A stretch of DNA of 64,000 bases, taken from assembly GCA_037042915.1 (NCBI GenBank), contig CM073202.1, positions 1,736,001-1,800,000 on the forward strand, in the 5' to 3' direction. The position numbers and the translations under genes were made by a program. Below the pieces are notes generated by a model, which had not been told where the DNA came from, searched no databases, and was given only the letters and a program-made list of their open reading frames with translations. The stretch is from Auricularia sp. M13. Lineage: Eukaryota > Basidiomycota > Agaricomycetes > Auriculariales > Auriculariaceae. Of the stretch, positions 37,248-48,430 are shown piece after piece. How positions within the stretch are numbered: position 1 is the first letter of the stretch; every line of letters begins with the position of its first letter.

Positions 37248-38185
37248 GTGCGCTCGCACGCAGTCGTCGTACAGTAGTCGCTCATAGATGCATCCATACT
37301 TTCAGATGCTCAACTTATTGTATATCAACGCTGTCTGTCATTGAATCCTCATTTCCCGCTTCTCGCTCTGCTGCACCCACAACGCATAATAAAATATGTG
37401 CAAACTTTGTATTTCGGTCCGCAGGACAGCAGTTGGACGGGGGCAAGACTATTCCAAAACAACACAATATCAGCTATCGACTCGTCCGCAAACAGATGGC
37501 AGCAGTCCTAACGACCGTGAACGAGCGAACGAGATCTAGTAGTGAATTGCGAAACGAGGGAGGGGTGAGAGAAGACGCAGAGCTGGATCGGGTGACGCGA
37601 GATGAGAGAGAGAGAGAGCGCGAGGAAAACAAGTACAGAGTCAGAGAGGATGGAGATGGAGGCACGAGGTAACGACCGGCGGGCTTCGTGTTTCGATTGA
37701 GTTCGGGCAGACGAGACTGAGAGGAGTTGAAGTAAAGACTTGATTCGATTCGATTCGAGGTGCAGGGTGCGAGTTGGCCAGGGGTGCGCAATAAGGCGGC
37801 CAACGCGGATTACAGGACCGTGGGGAACGAAACTCCGTAAGGACTGGTGGTGAGCCCGCGGCTGAGCGATGAGCGGTATCCACGGGCCGGGAGGTGCGGA
37901 TGCGAAAGCGACAAAGAGAGGGAGCGTGGGGTGAGATGGACGAGGCGGAGGGACAGCGCTAGATGTACAAATTGGGGGTAGATGTGCGAATAGAATAGCG
38001 AGATTGCGAGAAGAGGGAGAGGGGATCCAAACAAATGCCGGGGAGCGAGGTATGAAGCGACGAAGGAGGTGGGAACTTTCGCACAGAAAAGACGGGTGGT
38101 TGGCGATGATTCTTGAGAGATATTGATACGATTTGGGACTGATCAGAGTGAAGATGGGACATGTGTTGGGCGTTGGGCAGGGCAT
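37248..38185. other. Gene-free stretch between convergent genes
   Basis: Holds the 3' ends of the genes at 36889 (+) and 38186 (-). Short repeats: a GA run near 37604-37618 and a GATTC repeat (TTGATTCGATTCGATTCGAG) near 37739-37758. A 225-codon minus-strand frame here is pyrimidine-rich and looks like 3' leader, not a gene. Confidence 0.45.
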
Positions 38186-39922
38186 TCAGGGCAGCTGTAT
38201 CGCACTCTGCAGGCCCGAGCCGGAAGGTGGTTGGGCATTCGAGTCTGCAGGGGCAACAAAGTTGCTGAACGAGATGCGCCGGGTGGGGAACGTGGTCATG
38301 CGCGAACGACGGAGCGTGCGCGCGCCTGCAGCCTGTTGCTGAGACGCCGGGGTGTGATTCTCGCTGTCGATGTCAAGCCTAAGCTTCGGCCTCGCCGCAC
38401 GCAGGGTTGCCGCCGCCGCCGGGCGGGGGCGCGGCTCCGGCACGGCGGCCTCGACCGGCGACAAACCGCTGACTGGGGTGGTTTCCAATGGAGTCTCCGC
38501 GGGGAAAGGCATCTTGGCCGGGTCCACGGACGCAGCTGGCACGAAAGGGAGCTCATCGCCAAAGTAGCTTGGGGAACGCCTGTGCTTCGGACGCAGTTTG
38601 GGGGTGACTTTGTCCTTCGGGGCAATTACGGCAGATTTCGGCGGAGATGGGTTTCCATTAGAAGCCGCGGCGGCGACTGCCGCCGTCTTGGTCGCGCTGC
38701 GCGTCCTCGGCGAAGCTGATGGACGCTGCTCGGGCGACTTGGTCCCCTTCTCGACGCTGGTGCTGATGCCGGTGCGCGCGCGCTTCGACTTGCGCTGGCG
38801 GGCCTTCTCCTCCTCGTCCGAGGACACTTGGGCGTCCGTCTCTCCGACACGGGCGAGCGCGGAGGCGACAGTGGCGACGCTCCTGAGCGAGGATGAGCCG
38901 GAGTAGGAAGGCGCGCGCTTGAGACCGGTCGGGTTGAGCGGAGCGTTGAAGGAACCGGTGCGGCGCATGCGGGGAAGGGCTGAGGGCTCGACAGGTGTGA
39001 CGGGGGGAGAGTCTACGGCCGCCGCGGGAGGGTGGGCCAACACGACAGAAGCGACCCGGCGCATCGAGGGACGGGCGGGAGCAGCAACGGAGGTGGTGAG
39101 AGCGCGCGTGCGGAGGGTCTGGGAGCGTGTGTGAGGGCGGAGAGTCGCCAGTGCGTCCGCGGGAGGCGAGGGCGAGCGCGACGAGGGCCGGAGATACGGA
39201 TGGTAGCCCGGCGTGACGACGCGATCCGTTCGCTGCAGGCGGCTAGAGAGCCTGCGTGCGGGGGGTCAGCTGGGACTTAGCAGGGGGGATAGCCATGAAC
39301 GCGCCTGCCGAGGGTAGCCGACATCTCTGTCTTTTTCGGCAGAAAGTCCATGCTCGACTGGCGGTAGAGAGGACGCTTGATGCTGACGTTCTCCTTGCTG
39401 CCCTCGAGCGAGAGCCGCAGCAGCTCGTGCTGCTCTTCGCGGATGGGGTCGCGGCGGGCGAGGCCCTTAGCGAGCTCGAGCAGCTTGACGCGGGTGGCCC
39501 TGATGGAGTGCGGCCAGGCGGGGCCCTTGGCGTCGACTATCTCGCGCGCGAGCCGGTCGAGGAAATTGGACGGCGGCACGGGCCCGTGGAACGGCGTCGT
39601 CATGTGGGACGGCAGCACGTCCAGCGCCTGCAGGATGAGGCGGGTCAGCGGGAGCGGCGGGAAGATGCAGACTCGATGGCGGACGCACCCGGGCGAGGAG
39701 GGCGACGTTCTCGGCAGACCACTCCTGGCGCTCGTCCTCGCCGTGCTCCGAGTACGAGCCCCAGCTGTCGGAGCTTGTCCGGGGCGAGGAGACCAGCTTG
39801 GGCTTCTGCACCGATGTCCGCGGAGTTTGCGGCGTGGGCGTCGCCGACTGTCTGCGCGGCAGCTGAGGACGCGGCAGCGCCAGCGACAGCACCGGCAGCG
39901 TCGACGTCCGACGCGTGTGCAT
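38186..39922 (-). CDS. Ser/Pro/Arg-rich conserved protein of unknown function
   Basis: Three exons starting at ATG 39922 (MHTRRTSTLPVLSLALPRPQ). Exon 1 runs to LLAR. Exon 2 has a folded-looking block: ALDVLPSHMTTPFHGPVPPS, NFLDRLAREIVDAKGPAWPH, SIRATRVKLLELAKGLARRD. Exon 3 is disordered, with many S/T-P and R-x-x-S sites (VVTPGYHPYLRPSSRSPSPP; HRRSPSYFGDEL). The second intron seems to start with GC (GCGCGT at 39304-39299) and ends GCACGCAG, rejoining SATLGR-LSSRLQRTDR in phase. About 500 aa. A phosphoregulated nuclear or cell-cycle protein is a guess from composition only. Confidence 0.72.
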
Positions 39923-40047
39923 GAGAGCGGGGGAGGGAGCCTTTCCGTCGAGTCAATGGGCAGGGGAGAAACGCGGCAGTGGGCTGCAGCGGAGTTTCAA
40001 TTATCATTTGATCCCATCACATTCTGCCCCAATTAACGACGCGTCGC

Positions 40048-40933
40048 CTACACGCGTTCTCCGTCGACGTACAGCTCGACGCCGGCCTGCTCGTGGTAGA
40101 AGCACACACAGCCCGCAATCTGCCCGCACTCGGCGTTGGGCCCGCGATAGTACCAGACCAGGTCCTTGAGCACCCGCCCGTCGCCCAGCGCGATGTTGTA
40201 GTAATTCGCGACGCCCTGAAAGACGCGTCACAACGCCCCACTCTCACCCAGGGCCATAAGCGGCGCGCGTACCTTGTATGGGCACACGCTCGTCGTGGCC
40301 GAAGGGACCAACAGCCCCAGGCGCGTGTCGGCCAGCGGGATGTAGTACCGCGTCCGGAGCATCGTCTCGAACAGCAGCCTCGGCTTCGTGCTGTTGGCGA
40401 CCTCGACGCCTCCGACGACAACCCGCACGTGGCGCGAGGACTGCAGTACGTCCACGCGCTTGTACGGGTCCTTCGGGTGCCCATGCACCTCTTCGTCCTC
40501 CTCGAACATCCGACCGCCGTCCAGCTTCCTCAAGTCGAGCTTGACCAGCCCGCCAATAACCTCCTTGCTTGCCGCAAACTTGACCGCAGCTCCAATGGCC
40601 CACGTGTTGCCCACGCCTACATCAAGCACTTCGTCTTTGTCGTCCGAGTGCGTCACCTCGCTGGTGCGCAAGAACTGGATCACATTTAGCCATCAAACTT
40701 GAAGGCGGGTATGAGTACCGCGACCTTCGCAGGAACGTCTGTCGTCCGAAAACAGTAGACAGGATAATACTTGTGCTCCCAACTAGAGGAAGTTGGAGAG
40801 TTTCCACGACTGTGAATTCTTGGGCAACGCACACATAAAGAGCCTTTGTCGTGTCCACGATCCATTCCCCGCCATACATCACTCGTACTCTGCGTGGTGA
40901 CTCTTCGGCTCTGAGGTTCTGAGCATCTGACAT
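40048..40933 (-). CDS. DUF427-domain protein
   Basis: ATG at 40933; four exons. Two copies of the DUF427 fold are visible: RRVRVMYGGEWIVDTTKALY VWEHKYYPVYCFRTTDVP first, then DPYKRVDVLQSSRHVRVVVG GVEVANSTKPRLLFETML RTRYYIPLADTRLGLLVPSA, CPYKGVANYYNIALGDG and IAGCVCFYHEQAGVELYVDG. The middle insert (VGNTWAIGAAVKF) differs from what I remember of the family. The biochemical function is unknown. The first exon boundary uses GTGCGT. It faces away from DID2, with 858 bases between the two ATGs. Confidence 0.82.
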
Positions 40934-41049
40934 GGTGGTCGATGAGAGTCAAGTCGCTGACTGAGCCGCTAATTGTACTCGGCACATGTATTGTCAGTTC
41001 AGACTGTCCAAGGTCCCCGATTTGGCTCCAAGTCCCTGCTCGGCTGGCT

Positions 41050-41770
41050 CCGAGCGGGCTTACGACCTTCCTGTCTCCCCTCGACGCCGGCGCGCGACCA
41101 CAGCCAGTGTCTGCAACCCGCGAGAAGGTACGCACCTCAGTTGGCCGCCCTTGGGCTCGATCTCATTCTTCTTTCTCTTTTTGTCTTCATTCTGTCGTCC
41201 TCTTCGCCGTGCCCGCCTTTGTCGTCCGCATTCGTCCGCCCGCTCGCCCTGCCGGCCCGCTGCTGCTGCCCGTCTGCCATTGCCCGACCGGTGTTTTGCC
41301 TGTCGTCCGATCTTCCGCATGCTCGCCCGTCTGCTTGATCGTACGCTTGCACACGCGGATGCTCACGCGCTCGTCCGCTTGCTGCCCGCACCATCCGTCA
41401 TTCATCCTGCCCTGGTCACCCGCTGTCTGCCCGCCCGCCCAACGCCCGGACGCCCGACTGCTCGCCTGCACGTTCGGATGCTCGCCGTCCGACACCCGCC
41501 TGTCGTGCCCACCCGCTACCCGTCGTGCCCGTCCCCGCCCGTTGCCCGCCTTGGCGCGCTTGCTGCTCGCCCGCCCGCCCATCGTTGTCCACCTGCTTGA
41601 CCGCATATCCGCCGCCGTCATCTGCTTGCTCGCCCGCCGCTGCTCGTCCGGCCGCACTTTCGCGCCCGTCGCCTGCTGCCCGTCGCTCGCCTGCCGCTCG
41701 CCCTCGCCGCCGCTCGGCACTGCTTGCTTGCTCCGCCCGTTCACCAGCGTGCATTGTCCGATCACAGCTT
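41050..41770. repeat. Degenerate C-rich low-complexity tract upstream of DID2
   Basis: From about 41180 the plus strand becomes a run of loose variants of CCCGCC, CTGCC, GCTCG and TTGC, strongly C-over-G biased, with few A. No period is strict. Open frames through it (up to 403 codons) are translations of the bias and not genes. It probably forms part of the DID2 promoter or 5' leader. Confidence 0.6.
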
Positions 41771-41791
41771 GTCCCTTACCGCAGCCTCGCA

Positions 41792-42578
41792 ATGGAGAGT
41801 GCGTACAGTCTGCTTCGGCCCTGCTCCCGGCTTTTGATTTCGGTGTTGCATTGCAGAGACGCTGTTCCAACTCAAGGTACCCGCACAACGCGTTCGAGTC
41901 ATTAGCACCGGCTTGCTCTGACGCTTGTGCCGATATTGCGCAGTTCACGGCCAAATCGCTCGCCCGACAAGCGAAGAAGGCACAGAAGGACGAGGTAACC
42001 GAGCGTAACAAGCTCAAGAAGGTGCGTCATCGTAAAACTGGTTGCTTGACAGAGATGACTGAGCTCTGCACACGCAGGCGCTGCAGCAGGGCAACACCGA
42101 AGGCGCGCGCATCTACGCCTCGAACGCGATACGGAAGAAGAACGAAGCTCTGAACCTACTCCGCCTGGGTTCGCGTATCGACGCCGTGGCGTCGCGCGTC
42201 GAGACGGCAGTGACCATGCGCCAGGTGACCGGCAACATGACGGCCGTCGTGAAGGGCATGGACAAGGCGATGGAAAGCATGAACCTCGAGCGCATCTCGC
42301 TCGTCATGGACAAGTTCGAGACCCAGTTCTCCGACCTCGACGTCCAGACCGCCTACATGGAGAACGCCGTCTCGTCCACCACCGCCACCAGCACGCCCCA
42401 GGATCAGGTCGAGCTGCTCATGCAACAGATCGCGGACGAGAACAAGATCGAGCTGCAGCACGACCTGGCCCAGGGCGAGATGGACCAGCTGCCCGAGCTG
42501 AGCGCAAAGGAGAAGGCTATCGGCGCTGAGGATGCGGCGCTGGCTCAGCGGCTGCGCGCTCTGCGGCCAGCATCATGA
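41792..42578 (+). CDS. DID2: ESCRT-III subunit Did2/CHMP1
   Basis: Four exons (41792-41798, 41857-41876, 41944-42021, 42078-42578) give 201 aa. MEKTLFQLKFTAKSLARQAK, ARIYASNAIRKKNEALNLLR, LGSRIDAVASRVETAVTMRQ, GMDKAMESMNLERISLVMDK and FETQFSDLDVQTAYMENAV match CHMP1/Did2. The acidic C-terminus ends AEDAALAQRLRALRPAS, a MIM1-type Vps4-binding helix (A..L..RL..L). It acts on endosomes, recruiting the AAA ATPase Vps4 for ESCRT-III disassembly. The first coding exon is only 7 nt (ATGGAGA) and the second 20 nt. Confidence 0.93.
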
Positions 42579-43048
42579 GCGCCTGATTCTTACATGTTTC
42601 GCGGACACTTGGATTTCTCGCCTCCCAGCTCTTCCTGGCTTTGTTACATATCATGTGCAATACAGTATACTATACAACTCGTTTTTTGTTTTTTTTTGTG
42701 TTGTTGGAGCATCGGTAGTGATAATCACATCGATTACTTCCTTACTGTGTTACCGCAGAAGCTGAGAGCGCTGGAGTTACCAGCAGAGATAAGATGCATT
42801 GATTCTATGACATTGCACGTCAGACATATTCCTGAAGCCGTTAAGGGTTCAGGTCTTACAGAAAACTAGACGCTCCTACGCACGGCTCTTTCCGTATGGC
42901 GTTTCCAAATTAGGTTGTTCGTCACGCCGTGGGAATCGCTCGCGTCATTGACACGTGGAATGTCTCCGAACTTTCCGGAATGTTCCCTTCCTCCTTTTTC
43001 CTTTGCGCTCCAGCAAACCCCTCCCAATTATCTTACCCATTGCCGCCC
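42579..43048. other. Intergenic stretch before the transposon block
   Basis: 3' region of DID2, with a T run (42683-42699). No coding signal; it marks the change from host genes to transposon DNA. Confidence 0.45.
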
Positions 43049-44854
43049 ATGTCCAGCTTCTCAGTATTCGAATCATCGTCAGATCGTACGGACGCCGCGC
43101 GACGTGCGAACACTCGGCTTAGGAAACAAAACGAACGAATCCGTCGTCGCGAACAGCTTACTCCGGATGCCGCCCGTGACGCCGAACAAAATCGTGCCCA
43201 AGCGCGCGCCCGTATGCATGATATTCGCACGTGTCGTTCTACACGTGAAGATCATGAATATTTCAGTGCGTCTACTGCCTTGCAGCCTCAGTTTGCAACG
43301 TTTCGTCTGGAACCCACCCTTGCATCATCGCGCGTTGGAACGCGCGACGATATGGACTGTGATCCTGGTCTGGTCGCTGGGCCCTTGCATGTCGCGGACG
43401 CTCCGGTCGCTGGTCCCTCATGTATAATGGACGATTCGGTCGCCGGTCCCTCGCATATTATGGACAATCCAGTCTCTGGTCCCTCCCGGCTTACGGACGA
43501 TCTGGCTACCGCTTCGTTTGCTGCTGAGACTTTAATCGCCGCGCCGCCAGCCGTACCTCCCACTGCTACCGCTGCACGTGAAACGACTGTGTCAGCCTCG
43601 GGGCAATTGGTCGCAGGCCTGTCGTTGTCCGTGGATAGGTCTGGGACAGGCATTCGTTTCAGGATCTTCCCATCGCTCTATTGTCCGCTAACGACCTTCG
43701 GATTGCGCTCGTGTCACATCGTGTCGCTCGGCAGCGCGAACATAAAGTGGAATCTTTGCGACGGCTCGCCACGTATCACAAGTGTACCGCGTCGTGCGGT
43801 CTATTACCTTCGCGCTGCAGCATTCTGTGGATCGTCTTCAGGTGGACAGTCCAGAAGTGTGTCGAGAGCGGTTCGAGCAACTCTTGAAAGCTCGCGTACT
43901 TTCTAAGTTTCCACCCACGGTGTCTTCTGACGCGAAGGATGATATTGTGCGTCGATGGTTGGACCGCATGAGCGATGCGCGCTTTCGTGAAGTAATCTGC
44001 GCTGTTTGCTCTGAAATCGTCAACGGGTCTCTGTGCGAGATGAGATCGCTCACCGACGAACACTTGGCTGTTTTGAGTAATCCTGACCTGCAGGATGAAA
44101 TTTTCCCTCCGGCTATGATCGTGACTTGTATTGCAATGCGATACTAGATTGTCGAGGCCTTGTGCACAATGAGACGCGTGATGCGCGCGTGTGCCATAGT
44201 TGCTGGTCCAGGTTATCTGTCTTGAAGTTGCCGCCATTGTCTCTGGCGAATGACAACTACGACGGTACAGATTGCTTACCGGCCCATGTACGCCGCCTGT
44301 TCTTGTGTGCTACGCCCGTCGAGCTGTCGTTAATAGCACGTTATCGAGTTAAATGCACCATATACAAGTTCTCTCGTAAGAAGGGTTCGCCGCAATACGG
44401 CTCGTCCGATCTAACGTTGCAGAAGGACTCGCAAGGGAATGTTATCACGATGACGAATGGAAACACGCGCCTGCTCAGCGTTTTACCCCCTTCGCCCGAC
44501 GATTTGCGCGATACGTTGGCCGTCATTTTTGTTGGTTCCGCCATGCCGTCTCCTGAAGAAATACAGAAGATGACACCTCTCTTGGTCCGCCGGCATGTCG
44601 TCGTCACCTTGCTGAATTGGTTAAAGGCCCACAATCCCTACTATTCGGATATCATGATAAGTTATGAGAACTTAGATGCGCTTCTGAACGAAGTTAAGGA
44701 CGGCGTGCCGACTTGCTTGGATGTCCAGCTTGTTCGCTCCGAGGCTACGGAGGTCCCCAGCTCCAGTTATGTTCCTACTGAGACTGCAGACGTGAATGAA
44801 GAGCAGGACGTTGCTCTTGCGGTGAACGGAGTTATCGGGGCGTCTATGGAAGGG
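43049..44854 (+). mobile_element. Helitron-type Rep/helicase protein, N-terminal DUF6570 part only
   Basis: An ATG at 43049 starts MSSFSVFESSSDRTDAARRA, a charged N-terminus (RLRKQNERIRRREQ), then VAGPS-type imperfect repeats. Further on, in two other frames, come LSKFPPTVSSDAKDDIVRRW, CAVCSEIV, RVCHSCWSRL, LPPLSLAND, LLSVLPPSPDDLRDTLAVIF VGSAMPSPEEIQ, LLVRRHVVVTLLNWLKAHNP YYSDIMISYENLDALL and DGVP. The last blocks are the DUF6570 region that precedes the Rep and PIF1-type helicase domains in basidiomycete Helitrons. At least two frame changes (about 43790-43900 and about 44115-44135) separate the blocks, so it is probably dead, unless one is an intron. Rep and helicase are missing: at 44855 an LTR begins. 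The remainder may lie beyond the right edge. Confidence 0.72.
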
Positions 44855-45475
44855 TGTAACAGTCCCCTGCCGCTATCTGCTTGACGCTGACAATTGTCTC
44901 ATTGGTCACGGAAAGGCGATTAAAGAGACTTAAGGAGGATATGTACAATGTATTGGAATTTACGTAGTTACGACCATCACGACGCAGTTGCTCACGAATC
45001 AACTTGATTGTCCTTTGTATTCGTGGGAGCAGGAGCATCAAGATGCAAGCACAAGTCCGTCGGCCATTAAGGGACCGACGGACCGGCCGGACTTACATCA
45101 CCTGACTGCGGGGCCCAGTCACGGGATGCGGTCTGAAGTCACAGTAGCCTATCCCCGTCCACTGGTGAGCGGGATTAGGACGGAATGTGTGCCTCCTGAC
45201 GGGTTTAGGATTATAAACCCACTTCTCGCACGGATTTGGACGGACCGAAGCACAAAAGTAGATTAGTAATGCACTATCCTGTAGGGTATAAAAGGCAGAG
45301 GTTTCCATGTACTTAGAACCCAGTTCTCTTAACACGGACATTTGTCTCATTCATTCTGAGTGACACAAGACCCAAGGGAATTCTCAGTGAAGCAACTAAA
45401 CCTCAGGTAAGTTGAAGCTTGGATTGGGAATCTTTACATGAGCTTCCACCCCGCCCGAGGCGGGTTGACTTTACA
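44855..45475 (+). repeat. 5' LTR of element 1 (right end uncertain)
   Basis: Starts TGTAACAG. A TATA box (GTATAAAAGG) lies near 45289. Candidate ends TTTACA at 45438 or 45475 form a TGTAA/TTACA inverted pair with the start. A partner LTR is not in the window, so the right boundary is a guess. Confidence 0.5.
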
Positions 45476-45668
45476 TTTTTTGAATGAATCTCACTTCGTG
45501 TTAAACCAAGCGAGAAGTACTATTTATTGCGAGAAGAAACTGATCACTTCCTCAGCGCAACAACATCAAGCACCTAAGAACGAACTATTTACCTTTCTCC
45601 GAAGAACCGAACTTTAAAGTAAAAACTAAGACGTCAGCAAATCAAATCGAATTCGAAATCAAGTCATT

Positions 45669-47869
45669 ATGGTGGCAAGAACAAGAGCTCAAATTCGTCA
45701 GCCGCATGTGAGCGACGATGAAGTAGTACAAGAGGCCTGGTCGCACCAGGCCGGCGCTTCCCAAGCAGCGCGCCGTCAGCGCGTCAACAAGTTGAAGGCT
45801 GCGATCGAGCATCTGTCACCCGCCAAACCGGGGCGCGGGATATTCAAGCTGCTCGATGAGGAGGCTCCCCCCGAGCGAAGGGAGTCGTGGGAAGGGCCGG
45901 ACGCCTCGGCGAAACCAGCCGAGGAAGTCTTTGAGGCGGAGGGAACGCTGGAAGAGCCATACCAGCTGCCGCCAACTGAAGAACGGCCCAGGAGCCCTCG
46001 CCTGGGCCCGCGCATCGACTTCGCAACTGCGCACGAGTGGAAGCTCGGGCGCGTCGATGAGGCAGCGCGTTATTACGAGGATTATCGGATAGACGAATCT
46101 GCATTAACTTCTCTTTCGGACCTGTCTTTCGACGCCGCAGCTCTGAACCTCCCAGATCTTGGTAACCGAATTGAGAATCAGGGTGTATCGAGCGGCGAAC
46201 CCTCCCCGGGACCGATCGTAAGGTTCGCCGCGCCGGTACCATTTGGACCAGCTCGGCCGCCCAGTGCAGAACCAGAATGGCAAATCGTCGAGGATGGGGC
46301 TCACATCATTCTCGACGGGTTCGAGCCTGTGAGCTTGAGGAAGTCTCTGAAACGGCAAATCAAGATTGTGTTACCCACGATGCTTTCGGGACCAACTCAC
46401 TTCCCTGCGTGGTTCAGCCATTTCACTAGTAAAGATAATGCAGTCAAGTTCGAGGCGTGGGGTACTATCCCATCAGTCGATCACGCTGCGACGATCGAAG
46501 TGGATCCTATTCAGAATGAGGATCGTGCCGTTTCAAGACCAGCTTCGCGCGCGACAAGCGCAGGATCGTTGCCTGCTCTCCGAAGTGTTAGCAATAGCGT
46601 CGAGAGTATCGAATTGCCTAGGAAACAGTTGAACATACCTTTGAACCCTCTCGGCGACGAAGAAGGATGGATTCATGAAGTACCATCGACGCCAGGACCA
46701 TCGCGACCTCTGTCCCCACGGTCGGACAACGCAGAGCTCGATCTGATGCTCCGCATGTTTTGCGACGACGTCATGGAGACGTACGATTCGGATGGGACTG
46801 ACGTCGCAGTAGGACATATGTGTGGCGTATTTCCAGATAACGATGCGAACCTGGTTCGGGAATGGCTTCAATACTTAGTCAATTGCAGGAAGAACGACGT
46901 ACCTCCAAATGCTGGTATTCTAAGCCAGTTTGCCGACAATATTTGGCCAACCTGGTATGGAATACCAGTATGGGGATCCGGTGAGTACGCACGCGGAGTA
47001 ATCACTCCTGGATTGAGCAGTGCGTCCGCAGGGTTCAAGTCCCCGGCGACGCATGAGAAGGGGAAAGGAGTGGATCCGCGCGAGAAACCAGCGGCCACAT
47101 CTACCCCCAAGTCCGTCCGATTCTCCATTGTCCAATCTCCATCTCCAGAGACTGCTCAACACGACCCTGAGTTTGTCTGGCGGCAGCCGTTTCGGGGGAC
47201 TAGCGCAGAAACGGCGACGCCTGCCAAGTCAGCGCATGGCGTTTCTCTTGAGCCACTGGACTGGAGCAAGGCGCCACCCGAAGTTCCGGGCAGTGAGGCG
47301 CGCGCGGGATCCGCACCGCGACGCGCCGAATCCGTACTGAGAACAACGAACTCCACGCCAAGAGCAAAAGCAGCTCCTCCGGGCGGATATTATTCTGAGG
47401 CTGGCGGGTTACCCGCAGCAGGAGGAGGAGGAGCTGGACGAGGAACTCGGCCATTTATTTACGGCATGGACTCTGAAGAAAGCGAGGAAAGCACGTTTTA
47501 TTCGCAGGCTAGAGATGTCGACAGGAAGAAGAAAAGGAGGAAGTCTACGAAGAGGCGACGAGTTCCGTCAGCAGCATCAGATGAAGGATCTACTCTGAAC
47601 GTACCACCGTCCACCCCCGCTGCTGCGTCAGACGGACAGTCTTCGGGGCCTGCTGTAGATCCTGGACACGGTGGGTTGTCCGGATATGGCCGTGGCGGTG
47701 GCGGCGGCGGAAGGGGAGGGAATCCTCCCCCTCCCGACGAACAATGGCCGACTGGGCCTCCGTCGAATGACGGGGACCCAGACTCTGCTGATCCCGGGCG
47801 AGGAGGACCTCCTGGACCCCCGGGAGGAGGGGGCGGCGGCCCTGGGCAACCGGGAAGGGATGGCAACGG
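45669..47869 (+). other. Element 1: gag-side open frame, left part
   Basis: Long open frame starting MVARTRAQIRQPHVSDDE, acidic and Ser/Pro-rich, with basic NLS-like runs (DRKKKRRKSTKRRR) and a Gly/Pro-rich end (GGPPGPPGGGGGGPGQP). No catalytic domain here. It is the upstream part of the outer retroelement's coding region, stopped by the insertion of element 2. Confidence 0.72.
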
Positions 47870-47972
47870 TGTCACGGAGTGCGCCAAAAGACCGACCAGA
47901 CGAGGTACTCAGGAGGAGGAGAGGCCAGGCATGAAATGGGCATATGACGGTCAAGATCCAACCTAGAGTACA
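47870..47972 (-). repeat. 3' LTR of element 2, smaller part
   Basis: 103 bp matching 56897-56999, including the GTACA copy used as target by element 3. Confidence 0.85.
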
Positions 47973-48254
47973 TGTTACGGCTCATTCGCTTTTCGCTCCT
48001 ATCGCCGTTGGGCTTATCGGACCTCACTCGCGCCGACGTCATACGGACCGAGTCATCAGACCGAGACCCGCCGGCGCATGCGTGGCCCCGGCCTGCGGTC
48101 AGCGGTCCGGCCGGATCCGGACCCCCTTTATATACCGTGTGCTGTCCGCTCTTTGTATGCTAGATTCGAGCTGGTTTGCCCCCGCCGATACATCTCGTCC
48201 TTTTCCCCCACCCGCAGAGCGTCCGTTCGGCGAGTATCCTCGGTCACCGTAACA
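47973..48254 (+). repeat. 5' LTR of element 3
   Basis: 282 bp, TGTTACGGC ... CCGTAACA; contains TTTATATACC near 48127 as a likely TATA box. Nearly identical to 53301-53584. Confidence 0.9.
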
Positions 48255-48430
48255 TAAGCTCGAATCTACCCCTCCCTTACCGACGCTCCGCGTATCCCCC
48301 GTTCCTTCCCCCGCCTTCACCCCGCGCCCTCGGTCAAGCTGTCGCACACCACCCCCGACGTCCAGGCCGACGGCGAAGAACTCGCCTCCCATCTCCAGCG
48401 CCTTTCGCTTTCCCCGACACCACCGTCAAG

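Noticed and set aside
37508-38185. 225-codon minus-strand open frame directly after the 38186 stop codon
   Set aside because: Ser/Pro/Leu-rich translation of a pyrimidine-rich 3' region with no signature.
40942-42153. 403-codon plus-strand open frame
   Set aside because: Runs through the C-rich tract and across DID2 introns; composition explains it.
42929-43048. Extension of the Helitron frame upstream of ATG 43049
   Set aside because: The frame is open to 42929 but the added residues have no family match and lie in the DID2 downstream gap.
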